Origin: Caccousia sp900752115
Lineage (GTDB): Bacteria; Bacillota; Clostridia; Oscillospirales; Acutalibacteraceae
Direction: 5' to 3'
DNA: 47,469 bases
NCBI GenBank assembly: GCA_902472225.1
Contig: CABRNB010000010.1
Coordinates: 1 to 47,469 of the forward strand
Below are positions 40,765-47,469 of this stretch, in pieces (positions within the stretch are counted from its first letter, which is position 1; every line of letters begins with the position of its first letter). Below the pieces are notes generated by a model. It saw only the letters and a list, made by a program, of their open reading frames with translations, did no database searches and was not told the origin of the DNA. The position numbers and the translations under genes are program-made.

Positions 40765-42501
40765 TCAGACGGGCAGGAACCACAGAAGCCGGAGCAGGAG
40801 GATGAGAAGCAGCACGGCGCAGGCGGCGATGGAGAGAAGCAGAAGCCGGTTTAAAAAACGCCGCATCTCCCGGGAAAGGCCGCTGTGCCGGGGTTCGCCG
40901 GAAGCAGGTTCGGGCTCCTGTTTCTCACTGCCCCCGGAGGGCTCAGTCCGTCCGCAGTGCTGCGCACAGAAGGCGGGAGAGACGGTACGCCCGCACGGCT
41001 TGACGCCGGAGAGGGGATCGGGCGTACAGCCGCACGGCCGTTTCGGCAGAAGTCCCCGCTGCCGGAGGATGCGGGCACGGAGACGTTCTATGAACGTCGG
41101 CTGGGGCGGGGGCGCGGCGGTACGGCAGCAAGGAGCACCCGCGCACCAGGGACAGGGAGCGGTTGGGCCGCCTCCTTTCTTCCGGCCTGGGGCGCGGGAC
41201 GCCGCCGGAGGAATGGAAGAAGCCAAAATGCGGGCAGCGGGCGCGTCCGGAGTGCGGGAGAAACCGTCCGGGTCTTCCTGCTGCGGGCGGAAGGTCTTCT
41301 CCGCCGGGGCGGCCCTTGACGGAGCTGCCGCCGGAGAGACAGCCGAAGGGATGGAAGAAGCCGGATCGCGGGCAGCGGGTGCGGGGGAGACGGGCACAGC
41401 CGGAGCGCCGGAGGCCTCCTGTGAAGTGCGGCTGTCCGGTTCCGGCCGGCGTGAAGCAGGGAACGCGTCGGGGGTGAATTCGAGCGGGTAGGTGCTGTGA
41501 TCGAGCAGGACGCGCAGCTCCTCCGCGGGGTCTTCGTTGAGGCGGGCGAAGAAGGCGCGCTTGCTGACCGGCATAGCCTTGAAATTCAAGCCCTTGTAGA
41601 CGCGCAGAAAATCCTTGCCGCAGCTCTCGCAGCGCGAGCTCTCCAGGCGGTTGCGCCGTCCGCAGGCGCACAGCCAGTTGACGTCCTCGGGCAGTTCAAA
41701 CACGACGCCGCGGCGCACCACGGCGATAAGACTCATGTCGTCGGTAAAGCCGAAGCGCTCGTCGGAGGCCAGGGTATCCCAGCGCGCGGCAATGGCCTCG
41801 GTGCATTTGTCCGTCCCGAGAGCCGACACGGCGTTGGCATACCACTCCGCCCGGCGGAGCACGTTCCCCGCCCGGGAATAAATTTCGTTCTGCAGGCCGT
41901 CCGTTGTCAGGAGAAAACCGTCAAGCGTCCGGCCTGCCGTTTTAAACGGAAACAGCTGCAGGCCGAACCACTTCTCCGCGTCCGGGGAGCAGACCGTCGC
42001 GGTCTCGTTGCTCGTGGCGCGGTTCGGATTCTCGCGCGCCCGCAGCAGCACGCCCCTGTTTTTCTGGATTGCGCAGACAGCCCCGTCGCCCAGCTGGCCG
42101 AACAGCACCCGTTTGCCGTCGAGCGTCAGGCAGGCGAGCAGAAGAGTGCAGTCCATCTCCGACGCGGAAAGGCCGGAGCGTGCCGCCTCCTCCGCGACAG
42201 CCTCCCGGGCCCCGGCAAGCACGTCCCTGCGCAGGGCCTCCAGCTCCTGTTCCCGCAGGAACAGCCAGCCGCGCTCCGCAAAAATCTCCGAAATGCGGGA
42301 GGAGACAAGGCGCGCCGCCGCGCACGCGGCGGCGCGGGCGGCGATCTGCGAATATTCAAGAGAACCGAGCCCGTCGCACAGAGCCGCCGTGACGGCAAAC
42401 TCCGTTTTCTCCGTCCATGCCGCGTCCTGGCAGGGGACGCCGCTCTTGGCATGCGAAGACCCCTGGCGCGGGGGCTGCACATGTACCTGCCATGGTGTCA
42501 T
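40765..42501 (-). CDS. PP2C-family Ser/Thr phosphatase with zinc ribbon and C-terminal anchor
   Basis: 578 residues. The PP2C catalytic domain (about 10-270) has metal residues in LCDGLGSLEYS (Asp43-Gly44), FGQLGDGAVCAI, LLTTDGLQ and FTDDMSLIAV. A zinc ribbon (CACGRRN...CESCGK) follows at about 283-304. A long Pro/Ala/Ser linker (about 360-540) contains more cysteines (CPWC, PCC, PCGC, FCAQHC). A C-terminal helix (about 553-573) anchors it with the catalytic domain in the cytosol. It is the third gene of the kinase-VWA-phosphatase operon, 11 bases after the VWA gene, and would reverse the kinase. AGGAGG precedes the ATG. Confidence 0.9.
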   Translation of the reverse strand: MTPWQVHVQPPRQGSSHAKSGVPCQDAAWTEKTEFAVTAALCDGLGSLEYSQIAARAAACAAARLVSSRISEIFAERGWLFLREQELEALRRDVLAGAREAVAEEAARSGLSASEMDCTLLLACLTLDGKRVLFGQLGDGAVCAIQKNRGVLLRARENPNRATSNETATVCSPDAEKWFGLQLFPFKTAGRTLDGFLLTTDGLQNEIYSRAGNVLRRAEWYANAVSALGTDKCTEAIAARWDTLASDERFGFTDDMSLIAVVRRGVVFELPEDVNWLCACGRRNRLESSRCESCGKDFLRVYKGLNFKAMPVSKRAFFARLNEDPAEELRVLLDHSTYPLEFTPDAFPASRRPEPDSRTSQEASGAPAVPVSPAPAARDPASSIPSAVSPAAAPSRAAPAEKTFRPQQEDPDGFSRTPDAPAARILASSIPPAASRAPGRKKGGGPTAPCPWCAGAPCCRTAAPPPQPTFIERLRARILRQRGLLPKRPCGCTPDPLSGVKPCGRTVSPAFCAQHCGRTEPSGGSEKQEPEPASGEPRHSGLSREMRRFLNRLLLLSIAACAVLLLILLLRLLWFLPV

Positions 42502-42512
42502 ACCGTTTCCTC

Positions 42513-43322
42513 CTACAGTACGTCGCGCACCCGGTGAATCAGGTCGGACGCCTGCCGCATCGTGTCCTTGCGGATTCGCTCATACAGCTTGCCGAGATCT
42601 CCTTCCCCGAGCAGGCTGTTGCGGACGCTCGCGCCGATGAGAGAGAACATCTGCTGAAAGAGCGTCCTCTGCCGGTCGGCGTTTCGCTCGTTGATCAGAA
42701 TGGCCGAGCCCGTGAACCGCTCCGCGAAGGGATCGAGGGATTCCCGGCGCACCTCCTCGCCCACGCCGATGACGTAGGGCGCAATGAGATGCTGGCCTTC
42801 CCCGCGCGCCGCCACACAGTGGCTCTGGACGGCCTTTACAGCCTCCCGCAGGCTCTCCTCGCTGGCCGTGCGGTCGGGATCGCCGTCTGTTACCAGAACG
42901 AGGAACGGCAGATAGCAGTCAAAGCCGCCCTCCTCGACCTCGGCAATGCGCGCCTCGATTTTCTGGATGGACGTGAGAACCGCAAGGGGCAGATTGCTGC
43001 CGCCCTGCTTTACGGCGGAAAAGCGCATGCCCCGCACGGATTCCAGCGGCTCAAAGCCGGTGTTCTGCTCCAGGCCGGAGCTGAACGTCACCACGGCCAC
43101 CTCCACGGAGGCCAGAGCCTTCGGCTCGTTGTGCAGCTCCGTGTAAAAAGTCTCAATGGCGCGGTTGAGATCCTCAATGCGGTTGTGCAGGCTCATGGAC
43201 GGGGATACGTCGAGACACAGGACGACGGGAAGCCGCATGGATGTGTTCTGCGTCATGTCGTTGTGCACCGTGTACTTTTCCTTCACATAGGGAATGCTTG
43301 TTTCATGATATGCCGCCGTCAT
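42513..43322 (-). CDS. von Willebrand factor A domain protein, TerY-like
   Basis: 269 residues, soluble. The MIDAS metal site is Asp-X-Ser-X-Ser in CLDVSPSMS (about 36-44); QGGSNLPLAVLTSIQKI supplies the conserved Thr/Ser region and VLVTDGDPD the Asp of the third loop. The arrangement RLPVVLCLDVSPSM, then RIEDLNRAIETFYTEL, is that of TerY-type VWA proteins that pair with a phosphatase and kinase. The ATG at 43322 has AAGGAGGA upstream; the longer frame overlaps the leader. It is probably an adaptor or a substrate of the kinase. Confidence 0.9.
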   Translation of the reverse strand: MTAAYHETSIPYVKEKYTVHNDMTQNTSMRLPVVLCLDVSPSMSLHNRIEDLNRAIETFYTELHNEPKALASVEVAVVTFSSGLEQNTGFEPLESVRGMRFSAVKQGGSNLPLAVLTSIQKIEARIAEVEEGGFDCYLPFLVLVTDGDPDRTASEESLREAVKAVQSHCVAARGEGQHLIAPYVIGVGEEVRRESLDPFAERFTGSAILINERNADRQRTLFQQMFSLIGASVRNSLLGEGDLGKLYERIRKDTMRQASDLIHRVRDVL

Positions 43323-43396
43323 CAATTCTTTCCTCCTTTTTTGGCCGGGAAATTCCCGGCCGGGGCTCTCCGGACCGCTCCGTCCGCGGAACAGGT

Positions 43397-45715
43397 TTAT
43401 TTCGCGGGAAGTGAGTATTCCCCTTCGCCGTCCCGGTAGATGCCGTAAAAAACGTTGTACTTCCAATACCCTTGCGCATAAAAATCATCGTCGACGGTGA
43501 TAGTGACCTCGTTCCCGTCGAAACAGGACCCGTTTTCCCAGGGCTCGGACGGCGTGTAGCCTTGCCCGTTCGGGAAGTAGTAGGTGCCTTCGCCGTCCAT
43601 CATCCCGTTTTCCCAGGAGCCGGTGTAGCGCGCGCCGCTCGCCCAGACAATGGATCCTTCGCCGTTGAGCTGGCCGTCCGTAAAGCCGCCCTCGTACACG
43701 TCGCCGTTGGCCCAGGTGTATGTGCCGCTTCCCGTGCGCTCGCCGTTGACAAAGTCGCCTTCATAGACATCGCCGCAAGCCCAGGTATAGGTGCCGGTTC
43801 CGGTGCGCGTGCCGTCCTCGAAATCGCCCTTATACACGTCGCCCACATCCCAGTAGTATTCTGCGTAGCCGTCCAGCGTCTCCGTGGCGCTCAGGTAGTA
43901 GCCGTTGTCGGCTTCATACCGGGTGAGCTGCGGCCGGAACAGATCGTCCCAGCTCCAGAGGCCCTCGTACCAGGTGTATCCGGCCACTGCAATCAGGATC
44001 AGCAGAGCCGCCGCGAGGAAGTTCCGGAGGCCTCTGCGTGTTTTTTTCCTCCGTGCGGGGGGCGATCGGCGCGTGCTTCCCGCTCCGGAAGAGGAGGACG
44101 GCTTGCGCGTGGTTCCCGTTCCGGAAGAGGAGGACGGCTTGCGCGTGGTTCCCGCTCCGGAAGAGGAGGACGGCCCGGGTGCGGTTCCCGTTCCCGAAGA
44201 GGAGGACGGCTGGCGCGCGTTTGCGGCGGATGCTCCGGCCGGGGAAACGGCGGGAGGCTCCGCCGGGGCGGGCGCTGCTTCGGTTTTTTCGGCGGCGTGC
44301 AGCTGCTCCAGCAGGCCGCTGTAAAAGCTCAGGTAGGTCCGCTTGGAAAAGGCGGTGTTTTTGCGCGCCTTCTCCAGCTCAAACAGCAGCGTTTCGAGTG
44401 AGGGAGGCTGCTTCCCCCCAAAGACATTCCGGAACAGAATCTGCAGGTTCGGCGGGATGGATTCCCATTTGGCCAGCAGGTTTGGGTTCCGGATGCTTTC
44501 CAGTTTTTCCTCGGAGAAGCGGAAGGTCCCGCCGCGGATGGGGGCGAAGGTCGAATCGAGCACCAGACGGGTGAACACGAAGGAATACAGCGACTCGTCG
44601 CAGAGATCGAGCATATCCGGACGGCGGCCCGGCACATAACTGCGGCTGAACCGGCCCGCGTAGGTGATGCAGTCGCCCAGATACCGCTCGCTGCAGTAGC
44701 TGTCCGTATCCACCATGAGCAGGTACGTCTGCCGCCCCGAGGGCTGGGCAAAGTTCCGGTCATTGTAGTCCGACAGATGGATGTCGTTGAGCGTGAGAAA
44801 GAGAATCTGCCGCGTCAGCCGGATACACAGGCTCAGCACGTCCCGCACGCAGACGGTTTCATTTCCGTCCAGAATCCGTCCGATGCTGCCGCCGTTGAAA
44901 AGCGGATTGTCGGAGAGAAACGACGCGTTCTCAAACCGCCGCATGGTGTAGCCCACCGGCCGGCGGCATTCTTTGTCGGCGTAAAGCACGTTTTCGGGCA
45001 GCGCGAGCCACGGGAGTCTCCAGCGCCGGTTGACGTCGGCGAGGGAGAGAATGTTCTGCAGCTTTTCCATGGTCAGGACGCTCTTGCCGTCCTCGATGTC
45101 CTCCGTGTACAGCTTTGCGAGCAGGCGCGGCTTGTCCTGTACTTCGTAGATCTCCGCCTCCGCGCCGCCGGTGCGCCTTTTTCCCAGCTCGACGGGCGTC
45201 GTTTCGGCGTACAGCACGGAGCCTTCCCCAACCCGGAAAAACGGCAGCGGCGTGCGGGACGTATCGAGGGTGCGCGTCTTCTGTTCCCCGGGAAATTCCG
45301 CGTGCCGGATGAGCCGCCCTCCCCGGAACAGGCTCAGGACGTCAACCGGCAGGCCGCTGTACACCAGGCGATCCTCAAGCGAATAGTTGGCCTCCGCCAC
45401 GAGAGTGGAAGCGCTCGTCAGGGAGAGGCCAGACAAGAGGGAGAGCGTATCGTCACGGCGGAATTCTCCCTCGAAGGGGACGAACTTTCCTTCCAGCCGC
45501 TCCCGGTTTTTGCGGTAGGTTTCCCGCGTCCGGGTGGGGGCAATCCGGAACACCTGCTCGCATGCGCAGGAAAAGGAGGAGCTGACCAGAAGCCTGCCGC
45601 AGCCGGCCAGTGCCTCCGCCAGATCGTCGTCCATCGGCGCAAACAGGGCGGAAAAATCGAGGATTATGCTCTCATAGCCTGCGAGCAGGCGGGAATAATC
45701 CATTTTCGTTTCCAT
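43397..45715 (-). CDS. Membrane-anchored kinase-like protein with MORN repeats
   Basis: 772 residues. An N-terminal domain (1-165) is of unknown fold (ESIILDFSALFA; LVAEANYSLEDRLVYSG). A kinase-like domain spans about 175-465: Gly loop TGGAEAEIY (182-190), Lys201 (LLAKLY), catalytic Asp316 and Asn321 (SDYNDRNF), and DTD at 336-338 (VDTDSY), the pattern of TerY-P triad kinases. Next are a Ser/Gly linker with a 12-residue repeat (503-550), a basic stop (RRKKTRRGLRN), a single helix (566-582) and a domain with at least five MORN repeats (about 625-715, GDVYEGDF-type). The positive-inside rule puts the MORN domain outside. The HxD His is replaced by Ser (LSD). It is the first gene of the operon. 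Confidence 0.88.
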   Translation of the reverse strand: METKMDYSRLLAGYESIILDFSALFAPMDDDLAEALAGCGRLLVSSSFSCACEQVFRIAPTRTRETYRKNRERLEGKFVPFEGEFRRDDTLSLLSGLSLTSASTLVAEANYSLEDRLVYSGLPVDVLSLFRGGRLIRHAEFPGEQKTRTLDTSRTPLPFFRVGEGSVLYAETTPVELGKRRTGGAEAEIYEVQDKPRLLAKLYTEDIEDGKSVLTMEKLQNILSLADVNRRWRLPWLALPENVLYADKECRRPVGYTMRRFENASFLSDNPLFNGGSIGRILDGNETVCVRDVLSLCIRLTRQILFLTLNDIHLSDYNDRNFAQPSGRQTYLLMVDTDSYCSERYLGDCITYAGRFSRSYVPGRRPDMLDLCDESLYSFVFTRLVLDSTFAPIRGGTFRFSEEKLESIRNPNLLAKWESIPPNLQILFRNVFGGKQPPSLETLLFELEKARKNTAFSKRTYLSFYSGLLEQLHAAEKTEAAPAPAEPPAVSPAGASAANARQPSSSSGTGTAPGPSSSSGAGTTRKPSSSSGTGTTRKPSSSSGAGSTRRSPPARRKKTRRGLRNFLAAALLILIAVAGYTWYEGLWSWDDLFRPQLTRYEADNGYYLSATETLDGYAEYYWDVGDVYKGDFEDGTRTGTGTYTWACGDVYEGDFVNGERTGSGTYTWANGDVYEGGFTDGQLNGEGSIVWASGARYTGSWENGMMDGEGTYYFPNGQGYTPSEPWENGSCFDGNEVTITVDDDFYAQGYWKYNVFYGIYRDGEGEYSLPAK
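44066..44209 (-). repeat. Four 36-bp tandem repeats encoding a Ser/Gly linker
   Basis: Twelve-residue units of the form PSSSSGTGTTRK (residues 503-514, 515-526, 527-538, 539-550 of the kinase). The DNA units are nearly identical, so copy number may vary. Confidence 0.85.
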
Positions 45716-45867
45716 GACGGCGTTCTCCCTTCCCTGTTACGGTGCGTCCGGCCCGGACGCGGCCGCGAGGCCCTGCCCGGCTGCCGCGGAATAGTCCCGG
45801 CCGGCTTCTCGTGCTCTTTCTTTGGGGTGCGCGGGTGATTCTGTATAAAAAGGGGAGCTTTTTCCTT

Positions 45868-45896
45868 ATGTTACAATATTTGACACTGCTTTGCAA
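45868..45896 (-). promoter_or_regulatory. Promoter of the kinase-VWA-PP2C operon
   Basis: Minus-strand TTGCAA (45891-45896), 17 bases, TAACAT (45868-45873). The leader is about 145 bases. The 45716-45938 gap otherwise shows no gene; it may hold the end of the mobile element carrying the recombinase. Confidence 0.68.
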
Positions 45897-45938
45897 GCTC
45901 GCGGCCGGGGGATGCAGCGGCTTTCCCCGCTTGATCTT

Positions 45939-47469
45939 TCACTCCCGGCGGACGAGCAGCACGATGTTCTCGAGCATTGTCCCAGATTCCAAGGGCAGTT
46001 CTGTTACTTCCTGCCCATTCACAGGAACCGGAAAATTGAACACCATGTTCCTGATCCAGTTTCCATCCTTCTGTTTTTCTGGATACAGGTCAATTCGTTC
46101 AATGAACGCTCTCATAAACTCTTTTTGCTCGATTTCCGTGGCAGCACCGTATACTTCATCGAAGGCCAGCAGAAGTTGGTAAATATTGTCGCCAGAGATT
46201 TTTTCCTGCCGGATACTCTGAATCTGGCTCTTTACTTCATCTATCTGTATCTCGATTTCTTCTATTCTACCATACTGTTCATCATATCGCCGCTGCAAAT
46301 CCAAAATTTTTCTGTCGAAATAGGGATCGTTAATATCCAGCGTGTCCATCTGACGCTCCAGCCTTGCTTTAATGCCCAAGGTCTGACGAAGCTGTGCCTG
46401 GAGTGTAGAAAGCTGCTTTTCCAAATCCTCGGTATCAACGGATGTCCCTATTTTCTCTTTGATTGCCTTTGAAAATTGCGGGTCATTGACCATAGCCGAA
46501 ATGATTGCCGCAACCATGCGGTTCATTTCCGTCTGCTCAATGTTCACACGGAAGGTGCATTTGTGCCCGGTTGCGCCTAACGTGTTTTTGCAGTAATAGT
46601 AATAGCGGGTTTTCTTATCCTTGCTGTGTGCCTTGGCTATATTTCCATAAAGGCTTTTACCGCAGCAAGGGCATTTTAGGATACCAGACAATATATGTGC
46701 GTGCTCCGGGTCAATTACTTTTTCTCTCCTAAAGGCGTTGGCCTTCCGTTTATCCTGTGCCAGGTTCCAATCTTCTTCCGAAATAATTGCCTCATGCTGG
46801 CCATCGTAGATCGGGAACTCGTCTTGCTCGACCACGTGCATCTCGTTTCTTGTTCCCAGTTTCTTTTCCGTTCTGCGTCTGCCGTAGGCGATCTTCCCCA
46901 TGTAAACAGGATTGTCCAGAATATCTTTCACAAAATTGGAAGAAAAGCCGGGGATCGTACCATTCTGACGGATTTTCTTTTTGTATCCGTGGTCATTCAA
47001 ATACTTCGCAACACCGTTGATCCCATCGTTGGTATGGATATATCTGTCGTAAATAAGCCGTACCACTTCCACTTCATCTTCGGCAATTTCCAATTTACCA
47101 TCCACTAATTTGTAGCCATACGGGGCAAATCCGCCGTTCCATTTTCCCTCACGGGCTTTCTGCTCACGACCTGCCATTGTCTGCGTCCGAATGTTTTCAC
47201 GTTCAATTTCCGCCACAGCAGAAAGGACGGAGATCATCAGCTTGCCGGAATCTTTGGAAGAATCAATGCCATCCTCCACACAAATCAGGTTGACACCAAA
47301 GTCCTGCATCAGCTGTAAGGAATTGAGAACATCCGCCGCATTTCTTCCAAAGCGGGAGAGTTTGAACACCAGTACAAACGAAATATCGTCCTTGCCCTGT
47401 TGGATGTCACTCAGCATCCGCTGGAACTCCAGCCTCCCCTGGATGTTCTTGCCGGAGAAGCCCTCGTCA
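45939..47469 (-). CDS. Large serine recombinase (5' end beyond right edge)
   Basis: About 510 codons are present; the catalytic Ser near the true N-terminus is off the window. The frame is open to the edge and starts with DEGFSGKNIQGRLEFQRML, then FVLVFKLSRFGRN and ERENIRTQTMAGREQKAREGKWNGG, the resolvase core of large serine integrases. The recombinase domain (GYKLVDGKLEI..., FSSNFVKDILDNPVYMGK) follows, then a zinc ribbon (KCPCCGK and CKN...KC) and a coiled coil (about EKQLSTLQAQLRQTLG onward). It resembles the integrases of Tn4451/Tn5397-like and Tn1549-like elements and some phages. Codon use is much AT-richer than the neighbouring genes, indicating recent transfer. Confidence 0.95.
   Translation of the reverse strand, partial: DEGFSGKNIQGRLEFQRMLSDIQQGKDDISFVLVFKLSRFGRNAADVLNSLQLMQDFGVNLICVEDGIDSSKDSGKLMISVLSAVAEIERENIRTQTMAGREQKAREGKWNGGFAPYGYKLVDGKLEIAEDEVEVVRLIYDRYIHTNDGINGVAKYLNDHGYKKKIRQNGTIPGFSSNFVKDILDNPVYMGKIAYGRRRTEKKLGTRNEMHVVEQDEFPIYDGQHEAIISEEDWNLAQDKRKANAFRREKVIDPEHAHILSGILKCPCCGKSLYGNIAKAHSKDKKTRYYYYCKNTLGATGHKCTFRVNIEQTEMNRMVAAIISAMVNDPQFSKAIKEKIGTSVDTEDLEKQLSTLQAQLRQTLGIKARLERQMDTLDINDPYFDRKILDLQRRYDEQYGRIEEIEIQIDEVKSQIQSIRQEKISGDNIYQLLLAFDEVYGAATEIEQKEFMRAFIERIDLYPEKQKDGNWIRNMVFNFPVPVNGQEVTELPLESGTMLENIVLLVRRE

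Noticed and set aside
45716..45938. Exact attachment site of the serine recombinase element
   Set aside because: Only one end may be in the window and no duplicated core can be compared, so no position can be supported.

Overview
The window reads as chromosomal DNA of a GC-rich, strictly anaerobic Bacillota (Clostridia), most like the gut Oscillospiraceae/Ruminococcaceae group. This is an inference from gene content: a long divergent PRPP synthetase, a YesM/YesN two-component system beside Lpl-type sugar transport, DUF975, a Cys-type (anaerobically matured) sulfatase, FucO, a lar nickel-pincer operon, ferredoxin-like proteins, and Shine-Dalgarno starts that include TTG and GTG. No rRNA, tRNA or CRISPR array was seen.

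Layout. (1) 1-7.2 kb, all on the minus strand and lower in GC than the rest: a ROK-family regulator cut by the left edge, a carbohydrate ABC importer (binding lipoprotein plus two permeases), a methyltransferase, and two translationally coupled paralogous 4Fe-4S proteins. (2) 7.6-20 kb: PRPP synthetase, tadA with a CPBP protease, a YcxB-like membrane protein, a FadR-type GntR regulator, an Smr/ABC/FtsX-coiled-coil operon and an unknown beta-rich protein. (3) 20-25.6 kb: a collagen-like surface protein, a DUF975 membrane protein, and larE-larB-larC, which builds the nickel-pincer cofactor, although no larA is present. A 50-bp tandem repeat lies upstream. (4) 25.5-31.7 kb: two esterases, fucO and secA. 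(5) 31.7-40.6 kb: a glycan-utilisation locus with AraC-type response regulator, sensor kinase, two permeases, solute-binding lipoprotein and a type I sulfatase. (6) 40.7-45.9 kb: a three-gene signalling operon of kinase-like protein with MORN repeats, von Willebrand A protein and PP2C phosphatase, resembling the TerY-P triad. (7) 45.9 kb to the right edge: a low-GC large serine recombinase, the end of a mobile element.

How the genes work together. The two sugar importers lack an ATPase gene and probably share one encoded elsewhere, as Lpl/Msm-type systems do. The sensor kinase and AraC regulator lie divergent to, and probably control, the second importer and sulfatase, suggesting uptake of a sulfated host or dietary glycan. 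The lar genes should supply cofactor to a LarA-family enzyme outside the window. The kinase/VWA/PP2C operon is the best candidate here for a poorly described system: a membrane-anchored phospho-signalling unit with a predicted extracytoplasmic MORN sensor.

Non-coding DNA holds several good sigma-A-like promoters and many dispersed GC-rich palindromes, some reused as terminators and one running into the end of tadA.
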